DNA from: JAAXQD01 sp963790095
GTDB taxonomy: Bacteria; Desulfobacterota; Desulfobacteria; Desulfobacterales; UBA11574
Direction of reading: 5' to 3'
Length of the DNA stretch: 64,000 bases
NCBI GenBank assembly: GCA_963790095.1
Contig: CAWBNO010000011.1
Span: forward strand, 108,808 to 172,807
Positions 27,654 to 37,191 of the stretch are shown here, piece by piece. The translations under genes and the position numbers were made by a program. Numbering within the stretch: the stretch's first letter is position 1; the number at the start of each line of letters is the position of its first letter. Under the pieces are notes generated by a model, which saw only the letters and a list, made by a program, of their open reading frames with translations, was not told where the DNA came from and searched no databases.

Positions 27654-29108
27654 TCAAAATGTGATCTTCAGCTTAAAACGCACCCGGTTATCCGATTTGT
27701 TGATATTGGCGGAACTGATTGTTATTTTTTTAAAAGCGTCTACCTGATCCAGCCGGCTCTTTATATTGTCCACGGAGTTAAAGGTATCTGTATCCCCTGA
27801 AATAACGACGTTTTCCGATCCTATCACCATCCGTGTAAGGGTAACATCCGTTTCCCTCGGAATACGTTGACTGATATTGTTTAGAATATCAATGGCCCGT
27901 ATCGGTGTTTCGCCTTCTCCCGAAAACAACATCTTTTTTCTGACCGCCGCTACTTTTATCCGCATCTGTTGAACCGGATCGACGATTTTTTTAACATCCG
28001 GAAATGTCGAAGTAAAGATTTCTGTGATTTGACGGTCCAGTCGGGCCAGCCTTTTCCCCATAAAATATGAGTCGATAAAGACGTTGAAAAACGCCAATGC
28101 CACCACCAGGGCAAGGATAATTCCGGTTTGGATCAGACTTTTTTTATTTTCCTCCCAGAACTTTTTTGAAGCAAAGGGGCCTTTTCGAAAATTTAATCTA
28201 TCTGCACCCGCAACTTCCAAAAGTGCCAATGAAAGGGCATTGTCCATGAGGAAAGGAACCCAGGATTTTGGCGGATCTTGATGTTTTATAAGATCGGTAT
28301 CCCGCAAAAGGTCTATCCGGTGGATGGGCAATCCCAATGCCTGCGCCATGTCCTGTTCAAACCCCAAATCATCCAGGCCGCATCCGGTAATGAACAGACC
28401 CTCCGGATCAAATTCTGATCCAATCATCTTTTCCAATGCAGCGTGTGTCTGCCGTATGGTGCTGCAAAGGGATTTTATCTTGTACGAACGGCCATCTGAC
28501 CGAATGGGAAAAGAACGTATCAGGCAAATCCCGCCGGACAACATAAAAAATATAGCGACCTTGTTGCTGTCTATGTCGACCACAAGCCAATTCTTACGGT
28601 TGTCTAAAAGATGGGTCAGGCACACTGCAATGGGATAGCCGCCAACGGTCACCGTCTCGGGCGCAATATTGAACGTGGCGAGTGTATCTAAAAAGGATTG
28701 GAGCTTCGATTTTTCTACTGCAGCGGCGATAAGGTTGTTATCATTTATAGAATCCGGTAGTTTTACGGTAATAAAATCGATGATCAGGTCATCTGTGGGA
28801 AACGGAAAGGTCGGCTCCAGTTCATAGGGCAGAATTTTTTTAATTTTTTTTTGCCCCTTAAACGGGACTTGGATATTTCGATAGGATATCTCGTCGGCAG
28901 GCAAAGAGGCCACGCAGACGGAATCGGATATATCCATTTTTTTCACAATGGTTTCAAGTGGGTCAACCCAGTCGGTTTCATCCGCTTTTCGGTCGGACAG
29001 GGGAACATGAAGATGGGCCTCTATGGCAGCCCCCTTGATGCCGCTCTTTATTAGAACCGCTGAAACCGCATCCTGTCGTATATCTAGTCCAAGTATCTTT
29101 CTTTTCAT
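27654..29108 (-). CDS. gspL: Type II secretion protein GspL (PilM/PilN-like)
   Basis: 484 residues. The N-terminal cytoplasmic actin-like domain (LGLDIRQDAVSAVLIKSGIK to about 310) binds GspE. A single helix follows at about 330-352, then a periplasmic PilN-like ferredoxin fold (about 395-480). It is longer than the classical 400-residue GspL, as is usual in Desulfobacterota, where PilM and PilN features are fused. Confidence 0.88.
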   Translation of the reverse strand: MKRKILGLDIRQDAVSAVLIKSGIKGAAIEAHLHVPLSDRKADETDWVDPLETIVKKMDISDSVCVASLPADEISYRNIQVPFKGQKKIKKILPYELEPTFPFPTDDLIIDFITVKLPDSINDNNLIAAAVEKSKLQSFLDTLATFNIAPETVTVGGYPIAVCLTHLLDNRKNWLVVDIDSNKVAIFFMLSGGICLIRSFPIRSDGRSYKIKSLCSTIRQTHAALEKMIGSEFDPEGLFITGCGLDDLGFEQDMAQALGLPIHRIDLLRDTDLIKHQDPPKSWVPFLMDNALSLALLEVAGADRLNFRKGPFASKKFWEENKKSLIQTGIILALVVALAFFNVFIDSYFMGKRLARLDRQITEIFTSTFPDVKKIVDPVQQMRIKVAAVRKKMLFSGEGETPIRAIDILNNISQRIPRETDVTLTRMVIGSENVVISGDTDTFNSVDNIKSRLDQVDAFKKITISSANINKSDNRVRFKLKITF

Positions 29109-29192
29109 GGCTTTCTTTAAATTAAAATATTCGTAATTATAGTAGGTTATGATTATTTTGTCAAGTCAAACCTCTCCCTTTGTTTGAGAGTC

Positions 29193-30260
29193 CTACTCTG
29201 TTTCCCACCGCAAGACCTTGCAGGTCCATTTTCCCGTTTCTTGGTTTTTTTCTCTTCTCACCACGGTTTTTATTTTCACTTTCATCTCGTTTAACGTTGC
29301 AACAGATTCTATTCGAAAAAAATCACTGGACGTTGCGATAAGGTTTGAACCGATGTCGATATCGCCCATACCGGGGACACTTTTATACCAAGTCGGGCTT
29401 GAAAGGTCGTGGATATATTTGGAATCGGAGGTCTCTTGGCGGTAGTCGTAAATTGCCTGCGCCAGAGATTCACTCCCCAAAGGCAGGATGGCCGCAAGTA
29501 TCGGAAGATCCGCAGTATTGATATTTATTTTTCCTTCATAGGTAAAGGTATTGTCCCCGGCTTTGCCCATTCCAAAAACCGTAATATAGTCCGAGAGTCC
29601 CGGCACCCCCCCGGCACCTTTCAACAGCTCCGGTGTAATTCCCCTGATGAGCGGAAGTTCGCCGATATGGGTAATCGGACCGTTTTTGCAGGTGTACGGC
29701 GGGTCGAGATCCTGATAATAGTCTGACTCTGCGCCATTCAGTCCCGTAATGGCATCATCATCTCCGGAATCGAGCCAGTCTTTGACCGAATTTATGATGG
29801 TCAACGGTTCTAACGCCTCAAACACTTCATTCTGGGACTTTAAACCGTTTAAAAATTGCTCCCACATAATCCTTTGGGGTTCGTTAAATCGGTGTCCATG
29901 GGGATATTTAACAAGACTGTTGATCTGAATTTTACCGAGTTCATCACCGATGGAAAAGGCGATCGTCCCGTTTTCAAAGGGGATGTCCTTTAAGACTTCG
30001 GAGATTTTTTCAGATTCCGCCCAGTCTTCCTGAAGCGAATCGGTGTCGGAATCATTTTTATCTTTTACCAGCATCGCTTTCCCTATTTCTATGCCGGATG
30101 ACGCCATATTCAGCAGCGTAATGCGATCTCTGGTTCCGGCCGCGGAAAAGACCGCTGAGAGCATCTTCCGGTTCATCTCCAGTGTTGCCGGAATCAATAT
30201 CGCAATAATGGCCAAGGTAACGAGAAGGGCGACACCACGGTTGTTCCCAAGAGGTCTCAT
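29193..30260 (-). CDS. gspK: Minor pseudopilin GspK
   Basis: 355 residues. A prepilin leader (GNNRG|VALLVTLAIIAIL) lacks Glu5, as expected for GspK, the pilus-tip subunit. A large globular domain of helix-rich inserts follows, with KVKIKTVVRR near the C-terminus. The start overlaps the gspJ stop (ATGA). It probably caps the GspI/J/K tip complex. Confidence 0.9.
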   Translation of the reverse strand: MRPLGNNRGVALLVTLAIIAILIPATLEMNRKMLSAVFSAAGTRDRITLLNMASSGIEIGKAMLVKDKNDSDTDSLQEDWAESEKISEVLKDIPFENGTIAFSIGDELGKIQINSLVKYPHGHRFNEPQRIMWEQFLNGLKSQNEVFEALEPLTIINSVKDWLDSGDDDAITGLNGAESDYYQDLDPPYTCKNGPITHIGELPLIRGITPELLKGAGGVPGLSDYITVFGMGKAGDNTFTYEGKININTADLPILAAILPLGSESLAQAIYDYRQETSDSKYIHDLSSPTWYKSVPGMGDIDIGSNLIATSSDFFRIESVATLNEMKVKIKTVVRREKNQETGKWTCKVLRWETE

Positions 30261-30976
30261 TTTTTCTTCTCCCTGAAAACCGGAAGTGTTACCATGGTTT
30301 CAAACAACAGGGGCTGTGACGCTGAAGCCAATTCGAGCTTTATCCGGATGGCTCTGGGTGTGGAATATCCGAACGCTTCGGCATCGGAGTCCCACAGATC
30401 GTATTCAGTGCCATTTTCGTCATAATATTTTACCGTCAGAGATTTTAGGTCTTTGCACAATACCGGATCACCGGCCTTTTCTTCGAACGAAGGATAAGGA
30501 TGCAGGTTGTCTGCACGTTTCAACAGGTAACGATCATCCCCTTCGATCTGAACGTAATAGACGATTTCTGCAATTCCATTTTGTGTTTTTCCGCCAAAAG
30601 CGATGTGGGACAGGGACGTAAATCTGAGTTTTGGAAATTCACCCCCCTGAATATCGACCATCTCCCCGACCATCCGGTAAAGGTCATGTGAATCGGCAAC
30701 CGTCTGTGGCGAGTATTCCGGAGGAAGTGATATGTGGATCGATTCCAGATCGATCATCATCCGACTAAGACAGTTTTGGGCCATTTCATAAGATGCAGTG
30801 CCCTGTTCGATGGTCTCGTTACCTGAAAACAATGCATTATAGGAAGCGAATATGGTTGTAAGAACAACGGCAAAAATAAAAATCGCAATCATAATTTCCA
30901 GGAGCGTAAAGCCCCGGGCCGGATGACGGGGATCGATATTGGATTTCAGGCGCCGTGTTTGCCGGTTTTGAATCAT
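30257..30976 (-). CDS. gspJ: Minor pseudopilin GspJ
   Basis: 239 residues. Prepilin site RG|FTLLEIMIAIFIFAVVL with Glu5 near residue 27. The C-terminal domain is beta-rich (RAIRIKLELASASQPLLFET). It starts 10 bases after the gspI stop and overlaps gspK by 4. Confidence 0.9.
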   Translation of the reverse strand: MIQNRQTRRLKSNIDPRHPARGFTLLEIMIAIFIFAVVLTTIFASYNALFSGNETIEQGTASYEMAQNCLSRMMIDLESIHISLPPEYSPQTVADSHDLYRMVGEMVDIQGGEFPKLRFTSLSHIAFGGKTQNGIAEIVYYVQIEGDDRYLLKRADNLHPYPSFEEKAGDPVLCKDLKSLTVKYYDENGTEYDLWDSDAEAFGYSTPRAIRIKLELASASQPLLFETMVTLPVFREKKK

Positions 30977-30986
30977 CCCATAATCC

Positions 30987-31490
30987 TCAATCCTGTAAGA
31001 ATTTGTAGGTTCTTACACGGTACGTGAATTCATCGTTGTTCAAAGTTATGAGGATATCGATTTTTTTTAGATTTTCAGCAACATTTCCCAGTGCTTTTGA
31101 TTCAACATCCTCCACGGCAATTTGCCAGCGGTAACCTGAAAATTCATCCCCGAAATCACCGGAATCGTCTGACATTTCTTCCCGACCTTCTGATTCAATT
31201 TCAACCATTTTTTTTTGGGCCAGCATGGGGGCTGTCGTATAGAACCTCGCAGAATAGTTCATGGAGAGGGTCTGGGCATGCAGTCTATATACCGTAACGA
31301 GAACAATCGCGATGATGGAAATGGCGGCCATGATTTCAAGCAGGGTAAAACCCGCTTTAGATTGCGGGCTTCCAGTGTCGGGCCGGACCCTTCTTATAAA
31401 TCGTATCTGATTCCCGGTAAGTATCTTTTTCACGCTGTCCGCCGACCTCAACGGATGTTTTTTGACGCTACCCGAACGTTGCATAAACAA
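30987..31490 (-). CDS. gspI: Minor pseudopilin GspI
   Basis: 167 residues. Prepilin site AG|FTLLEIMAAISIIAIVL is preceded by an unusually long leader of about 47 residues, so the true start may lie further in. The C-terminal domain carries FSGYRWQIAVEDVES, typical of GspI. Confidence 0.85.
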   Translation of the reverse strand: MFMQRSGSVKKHPLRSADSVKKILTGNQIRFIRRVRPDTGSPQSKAGFTLLEIMAAISIIAIVLVTVYRLHAQTLSMNYSARFYTTAPMLAQKKMVEIESEGREEMSDDSGDFGDEFSGYRWQIAVEDVESKALGNVAENLKKIDILITLNNDEFTYRVRTYKFLQD

Positions 31491-31520
31491 CGGCGTTGGT
31501 ATTTATTTGTAAAGAATCTT

Positions 31521-31810
31521 GCCCCAAAGGACCAGGCTTTGGCTATCCCCAGAGGGGATTTATTTTATTGAAATTTCATTGACTTATTGAAATTCCAAAT
31601 AACAAATCCCAAAAAACAAACAAATAACAATATCCGAAATTCAAAATCCCAAACAAAAAAATAATCCCGTTGAATCGGTTTGGAATTTGTAATTTGAAAT
31701 TTATTTGGAATTTGGTGCTTAGGATTTGTGATTTTAGACACCAAACTCCAAACCAGAGCCGGAAAACTCTGACCTGGCCCAAAGGACCAGGTTTTTCAGG
31801 GTAAAATAAA
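31521..31810. repeat. Intergenic repeat, family C (copy 1)
   Basis: Begins AAAGGACCAGGCTTTGGC and TATCCCCAGAGGGGATT. A long AT-rich imperfect palindrome follows (AATTCCAAATAACAAATCCC on the left, its complement-like GGATTTGTGATTTTAG on the right). It ends CTGGCCCAAAGGACCAGG, a hairpin. It is nearly the same as 48187-48425 and lies between gspH and gspI. Confidence 0.85.
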
Positions 31811-31840
31811 AGCCATTATGAATCTTCAAACCCTACATAT

Positions 31841-32329
31841 TTATTGTATAAATAAACCCGGGGCAGAAAAGGTTCTATGAGAAAGGACAAGTCGACGGTC
31901 ATCGTCATGGACCATATGGATAATCGCTTTATCAGAGTATCCTTTTTCATAAAAATAAATATCCGCCCTGCCCGCAGATATTATGTTTTCATCCGGGAAT
32001 TCGACATCCTGGAATTTTATGTCGCCCGGAAGTGCGTAGGCATCCGTTTCTGCATCTTGAAGCTCTTCGTCTGACATGCCGTCATGGGTTATCCACATTT
32101 TTTCGGAATCGATTCCCACGTGCAGCACATATTTCTTTTGCTTTCGGAACGCATTTTCTTTTAACGCCGGAACCTTATACAAAATCCAGCGCGAAACCTT
32201 TTTGGTGCTGTCTGTAAGAAAATCGCTCTGAAACCTGGGAATTGCCAAAAAAAGCATAATACTGATCAGGGCAACAACAACGACGATCTCGATAAGCGTA
32301 AAGCCTCTGATAGGTTCGGAACCGGCCAT
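31841..32329 (-). CDS. gspH: Pseudopilin GspH
   Basis: 162 residues. Prepilin site RG|FTLIEIVVVVALISIML, then a beta-rich domain (KKYVLHVGIDSEKMWITHDG). A repeat element starts about 5 bases upstream of the ATG, so the leader is almost wholly repeat. Confidence 0.88.
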   Translation of the reverse strand: MAGSEPIRGFTLIEIVVVVALISIMLFLAIPRFQSDFLTDSTKKVSRWILYKVPALKENAFRKQKKYVLHVGIDSEKMWITHDGMSDEELQDAETDAYALPGDIKFQDVEFPDENIISAGRADIYFYEKGYSDKAIIHMVHDDDRRLVLSHRTFSAPGLFIQ

Positions 32330-32333
32330 ATTT

Positions 32334-32615
32334 CAAGTTAGTTCACTTCGCCCCGCCTGCCATTGCAAGGCACGAGCGGGCAGGTCACAATTGGAATGTT
32401 GGAATACTGGAATATTGGGTCGAAAATCGGAACGTTGCCCAATTCGGAAATATCAAAATGCCCATATATCTTATGAAGTTGGTGGTTGTCCGTAACCCAT
32501 CATTCCATCATTCCATTATTCCATTATTCCCGTCGAATAATTTACCGGCATAGCCAATTGTTTCTGTCCTGGCCCAGAGGAGCGGGTTTTTCTATATTGA
32601 ATACATGTGGGTGAA
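32334..32615. repeat. Intergenic palindromic repeat, family A/B (copy 4)
   Basis: The left end CAAGTTAGTTCACTTCGC is followed by a hairpin insert (CCCGCCTGCC...GGGCAGG). GGAATACTGGAATATTGG, the B-type centre and CATTCCATTATTCC come next. The right end CTGTCCTGGCCCAGAGGA resembles the family C tail. It lies between gspG and gspH inside the operon. Confidence 0.85.
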
Positions 32616-32638
32616 ACACGGGGACAAGGAGGGCGCTG

Positions 32639-33100
32639 TTATGGCGATTCAATCTCCCAGCTGTTAATATCCTTGTTTTTTTCATCACCCCCCGAAACTC
32701 CGTCTGCGCCATATGAAATAATGTCGTATTCGCCGTGAACTCCGGGCGAAAGATAGACAAATTCATTGCCCCATGGATCTTTCGGAACCCTGCCTTTTTC
32801 CAGATATCCGCCTTTACGCCAGTTCTTCGGCAGCGTCCCGGCCTCGGGCTCTTCGACCAGTGCCTGCAGGCCCTGCTCGGTATCTGGATACATGCCGTTA
32901 TCGAGTTTATACAATTTGAGCGCCGTTTCAAGGCTCTCGATCTGCAAATTGGCTTTGAGACGTTTTGCCTCTTCAGGGCGTCCCATGATCCTGGGTATAA
33001 TAAGCCCGGCAAGAATCCCGAGTATGACGATGACGACCATCAGTTCAATCAGGGTAAATCCACGGCAGTCTGAATTTTTTAAAGAAAATTTGCTGTTCAT
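32639..33100 (-). CDS. gspG: Major pseudopilin GspG
   Basis: 153 residues from the ATG at 33100, which has GGAGAAAGA just upstream; the longer frame to 33118 is less likely. Prepilin site RG|FTLIELMVVIVILGILAGLI, then the family signature PKDPWGNEFVYLSPG and a Ca-binding-type C-terminus (GADGVSGGDEKNKDINSW). It forms the pseudopilus shaft. Confidence 0.95.
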   Translation of the reverse strand: MNSKFSLKNSDCRGFTLIELMVVIVILGILAGLIIPRIMGRPEEAKRLKANLQIESLETALKLYKLDNGMYPDTEQGLQALVEEPEAGTLPKNWRKGGYLEKGRVPKDPWGNEFVYLSPGVHGEYDIISYGADGVSGGDEKNKDINSWEIESP

Positions 33101-33375
33101 TCTTTCTCCATTCATCAATGTTTTTTTAACCGTTCACAGGTTCAGGGTTCAAAGTTCAGGGTTAAAGCCGAAGAAGGAAGAAGATCCAAATTCTTCGTTA
33201 AAAATGTTCATTTTCCTAAGTAATTGCCAATTTAGCTTCAAATTTTGGATTAGGGCTGATGAAATTGACGCTTTTCTCGTAAATACGCATCCCAAATGCA
33301 GTCCGGGGACAAGAATGGAACCTTGAACCCCTGAACCTTTGAACCCGTGAACGCTTACTTTTTTTTTAACCGAGC
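33101..33375. other. Gap between gspG and gspF
   Basis: About 275 bases. It contains two short G+T-rich pieces of the TTCAGGGTTCAAAGTTCAGG type (33143-33163) and the related complement near 33325-33350, forming one inverted pair. Similar words recur at 54216-54243 and 54370-54405. No gene. Confidence 0.55.
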
Positions 33376-34603
33376 TTATCGGACAAGCTGGCTCATTTCA
33401 AAAATCGGCAGACAGATGGAAAGGACGATGAAACCCACAATGACGGCCATAATCAGAATCATAACAGGTTCCAGAAGTGATGTCATGGTCATTATGCTCG
33501 TTTCCACTTCATTTTCAAAAACATCTGCAACTTTATCCAACATTTCCTCCAGTTTACCGCTTTGCTCTCCAACCTGGATCATCTGAATGGAAAGATCCGG
33601 AAAAAGTTTGCTTTCCGCCAAAGCAGGCCCCAGCCCCTTCCCTTTGCCGACTTCTTTTGAAGCATCTTCGATGGCATCGGCGATCAGCGCGTTGCCGACG
33701 ATATTCTTTACAATCCCAAGGGCGGACAGCATGGAAACACCATTTTCAAGAAGAGACCCGAGGGTGCGTGAGAACCGCGCAACCGCCAGTTTTTTGACCA
33801 GGAGTCCGAATCGGGGCAATAAAAGTTTTATTTTATCGAAAAGGTATCTGCCTTTGACGGTTTTATTAATGCGCCGTAGAATAAATACGGCGCCGGCGAT
33901 CCCGATCAAGATGATCCACCAGTACATTTTGAAAATATCACTGATTCTGATTAAAAAAAGCGTTGGCGCCGGAAGCGTTTGGTTCATATCGGAAAAAATG
34001 GAGGTAATGTTGGGAACAATAAATGTCAGAAGAAGAAATAGAACCAAAACTCCGATAAGAGACATCAAAATAGGATAGGCCATGGCAGACCGGATGCGAC
34101 TTTTCAAAGCCTGCTGTTTTTCGGTGATATCCGCAAGCCGATCCAAAACAATTTCAAGGGCTCCCGAAGATTCGCCCGCCGTCACCATATTGATATACAG
34201 CGCCGAAAAAGTCCCCGGGAACAGAGACAGGGATCGTGCAAAGCTGTTTCCCTCCACGATGGAATCCTTGATCTTTGCCAGCATCTTTTTAAACGTTTGA
34301 GATCTGGTTTGGGATGTCAAGGCAGCGATGGCCGGTACCAGGGGAAGGCCGGCTCCCAGCAAGGTCGCCAGCTGTCTTGTCATCATTGAAACTTCTTGGG
34401 GTCTGATCCGGGTAAATGGGCGTAGAACCGAAAACGTCTTGTGGGGCCTTTATGGCGGCCGTATCATGGACTTCTTCAATGGATACCGGGTAGGTTCTGG
34501 ATGCCCGCAGTTTCTGGCGGGCAGTTCGGGAATTATCAGCATCGATGATTCCCGAGATGGTCTTGCCTTTTATATCAAGGGCTGTATATTCATATACCGG
34601 CAT
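33376..34603 (-). CDS. gspF: Type II secretion platform protein GspF, with one frame break
   Basis: Inner-membrane platform. The first frame starts MPVYEYTALDIKGKTISGII at 34603 (GGGAG upstream) and continues to about QDVFGSTP. The second frame has FTRIRPQEVSMMTRQLATLL and runs to the end, with the GspF repeats and three helices (LMSLIGVLVLFLLLTFIVPN and others). The junction is the GGG at 34418-34420: removing one base restores 408 residues, the standard length. Either a sequencing slip or a real lesion that would disable the T2SS. Confidence 0.9.
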
Positions 34604-34870
34604 GCCCAATATCTCCCAACCCGAATATTTCAAGAAAACTTTTCAGCAAATTTATATCTGGCCCGAATTGTAAGCACAATAATGACAGTCATCGTTTGCT
34701 TTTCAGAAAACAAAATGATAATATTCGCATTTTCCGAGGTTTTCAAGTCATAAAATTGCCTTGACCTCGATAGAGCGATTCAAAATTATTTCTCTGGCGC
34801 GATTTGAAACGATCAATTTAGGTTTGAGATTTCATACAAATTCATCACTAACAAAGCGGGCTTAACAATC
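34604..34870. promoter_or_regulatory. Divergent promoter region, gsp/por
   Basis: Divergent spacer between gspF (minus) and porG (plus). On the plus strand TTGACC (34761-34766) and AATTAT (34784-34789) with a 17-bp spacer form a reasonable sigma-70 promoter for the por operon, 82 bases before its start. Confidence 0.45.
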
Positions 34871-35452
34871 ATGCATGAAATTCGTTTCCATGGTCGTGGG
34901 GGACAGGGAACCGTGGTTGCATCAATCCTGCTGGCAAAGGCTTTTTTTAACGCCGGTTATTATGTACAAACCTTTCCCCTTTTTGGTGTGGAAAGACGCG
35001 GAGCTCCGGTGGAAGCCTATCTCAGACTGGATAAAGAAAAGATTCTGGTTCGGAGCAACATCTATACACCCGACCATGTTGTGGTTCAAGATGCCAAACT
35101 GCTGGACCGCGTCGATGTCACGGCAGGACTCAAAAAGGGCGGCTCGATTCTGATCAATTTAAAAGAGATCCCCGACACCATGGATATTTTCTCAGGCTTT
35201 CGCCTTGCTTTTGTGGACGCCAATCAAATCGCCGTCGACAACGGTCTCGGAAGCCGCACCCGGCCGATTATCAACACCGCCATGATCGGCGCTTTCGCAA
35301 GGGTTATGGAAATGCCGCACCTGGATATGATTACAGCAGCCATTAAAAATGAAATTCATATTAAAACCGACCAGAATGTGTCGGCAGCCCGGCAGGCCTA
35401 TGAAGCTGTGACGCTTTTGGGAACGTTGGAAAACAATTGTGGGAATCCATGA
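34871..35452 (+). CDS. porG: 2-oxoacid:ferredoxin oxidoreductase, gamma subunit
   Basis: 193 residues. RFHGRGGQGTVVASILLAKA is the family signature, with FPLFGVERRGAPVEAYLR following. The gamma subunit is part of the complex that oxidises pyruvate or other 2-oxoacids with CoA to acyl-CoA, reducing ferredoxin. It is the first gene of the operon. Its stop overlaps the ATG of the next gene (ATGA). Confidence 0.93.
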   Translation: MHEIRFHGRGGQGTVVASILLAKAFFNAGYYVQTFPLFGVERRGAPVEAYLRLDKEKILVRSNIYTPDHVVVQDAKLLDRVDVTAGLKKGGSILINLKEIPDTMDIFSGFRLAFVDANQIAVDNGLGSRTRPIINTAMIGAFARVMEMPHLDMITAAIKNEIHIKTDQNVSAARQAYEAVTLLGTLENNCGNP

Positions 35453-37191
35453 CAACCGAACAAAATTTCACAGAAAAAATATCATTATTCATATCACGAT
35501 CGAATATCTCCACCGAATTAAACAAGACAGGGTCCTGGCGCTTTGTGCGACCAACATACCACGAGAAGACTGCACCGTGCAGCGCAGCCTGTCCTGCAGG
35601 CGAAGACATTGCCCGGATCGAAATGCTGTCGAGCCAGGGGCGATACCGAGAAGCACTGGAGGCCATTCTCCTTGAAAACCCCTTCCCTGCCGTCTGCGGC
35701 CGGGTATGTTTTCACAAGTGTGAAACGGTCTGTAACCGCTCCGGTCTTGACGAACCCATTGCCATACACCGCATCGAGCGGTTTGTCGGCGATACCGCTG
35801 CCAAGGACAACGCAACATTTTCCCTGGAAAAGCTGCCCCATAACGGGAAAAAAATTTGTATTGTCGGTGCCGGCCCATCGGGCCTGGCCGCCGCCTATTT
35901 TTTAACCCGCCTGGGGTATTCCTGCGATGTTTTCGAGGCCCAAACCGAACCAGGGGGAATTCTAAGGTGGGGAATCCCGAGATATCGCTTGCCGGAGTCT
36001 GTGTTAAATGCCGAAATCCAGCGGATAAAAAATCTCGGCGTGAAGTTAATCTGCAACACCCGGGCAACCCAAAACTTTCTTGAAAATGCCAAGAACCGAT
36101 ACCACGCCTTTTTCATCGGATGCGGTCACGGCCGATCCTTGAAAATGAACATTCCCGGGGAAAATAAAGCCATAGACGGCCTCGATTTTCTCAACAGAAT
36201 GCGCACGGAAAAAACCGAATTTTTTAATAAGAAAACCGCAGCGGTTATCGGGGGCGGCAATACGGCCATCGACGTTGCCCGCTCCCTTGTCCGTCTTGGG
36301 GTGAAGGCCATACTGGTATACCGTCGACGAAAACAGGATATGCCGGCATTTGATTCCGAGGTGGAAACCGCCGTAAAAGAAGGCGTCAAAATCATGGAAC
36401 TGCTCTCCCCGTCCAGTATTGCACCAGACGACGGCGAATATATTTTAACCCTGCAACCGATGAAACCCAGCAGGATGGAAACAGACACCGGTAGAGCCCG
36501 GGTGGTTCCGGACGGTGAAATCACCCAAGCGCTTCGGGTCCAGAGAATTTTCACCGCCATCGGTGCGGAACCCTCGAAGCCATGGCAACTTCCTTCGGAA
36601 GAAAATGCCGACATCGTGCACCTCAGCCACTGTGCGTTTATGCCAAATAACCCGCCGTTTCTATTTGGCGGAGACCTGACCAATTCGACAAAGAGCGTTG
36701 CAGATGCCATCGCTTCAGGGAAACAATCGGCCATGGCCCTGGACATTTTTTTTAAAAAAGGGGTGAATGCCATTTCAGACCGTCTCAATTCCTGTCTCGT
36801 AGGCAACGGACCGGCCCTCTCCATGGAGCGTTATATGGACGGAAAGCGATCCTACAGAAACCCGGATATGGTATCGTATGAAGATATTAACGTCGATTAT
36901 TTTTCGCCGGCACCTCGGATCGAAACTGAATTTCTTTCTTTGAACGAAAAGAAGAACCCTTTCGATGAAATCGAAACAACGTTCACCCGCCGTCAGGTCA
37001 GCCAAGAAACTCGGCGGTGCTTCAACTGCGGCATCTGCAATGGGTGTGACAATTGCCGAATATTCTGCCCTGAAGTTGCCGTGAACCTCCAAGACGAACA
37101 CCGGCGGATTAATCTCGATTATTGCAAAGGATGTGGAATTTGCGTCGTGGAATGTCCACGTAATGCCATGGCCTTGGAGGTGGAAGTATGA
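35449..37191 (+). CDS. FAD/NAD(P) oxidoreductase fused to a PorD-type ferredoxin
   Basis: 580 residues. An N-terminal iron-sulfur domain has eight Cys in the pattern of glutamate synthase small subunit/DPD domain (CSAACPAGED, then CGRVCFHKCETVCNR). Next come an FAD fold (IVGAGPSGLAAAYFLTRLGY near 135) and an NAD(P) fold (VIGGGNTAIDVARSLVRLG near 260). The C-terminal 80 residues carry a two-cluster ferredoxin (CFNCGICNGCDNCRIFCPEV, YCKGCGICVVECP) matching the delta subunit of 2-oxoacid oxidoreductases. It thus likely replaces PorD and gives the complex a flavin/NAD(P) exit. It overlaps both neighbours by 4 bases. Confidence 0.88.
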   Translation: MTTEQNFTEKISLFISRSNISTELNKTGSWRFVRPTYHEKTAPCSAACPAGEDIARIEMLSSQGRYREALEAILLENPFPAVCGRVCFHKCETVCNRSGLDEPIAIHRIERFVGDTAAKDNATFSLEKLPHNGKKICIVGAGPSGLAAAYFLTRLGYSCDVFEAQTEPGGILRWGIPRYRLPESVLNAEIQRIKNLGVKLICNTRATQNFLENAKNRYHAFFIGCGHGRSLKMNIPGENKAIDGLDFLNRMRTEKTEFFNKKTAAVIGGGNTAIDVARSLVRLGVKAILVYRRRKQDMPAFDSEVETAVKEGVKIMELLSPSSIAPDDGEYILTLQPMKPSRMETDTGRARVVPDGEITQALRVQRIFTAIGAEPSKPWQLPSEENADIVHLSHCAFMPNNPPFLFGGDLTNSTKSVADAIASGKQSAMALDIFFKKGVNAISDRLNSCLVGNGPALSMERYMDGKRSYRNPDMVSYEDINVDYFSPAPRIETEFLSLNEKKNPFDEIETTFTRRQVSQETRRCFNCGICNGCDNCRIFCPEVAVNLQDEHRRINLDYCKGCGICVVECPRNAMALEVEV

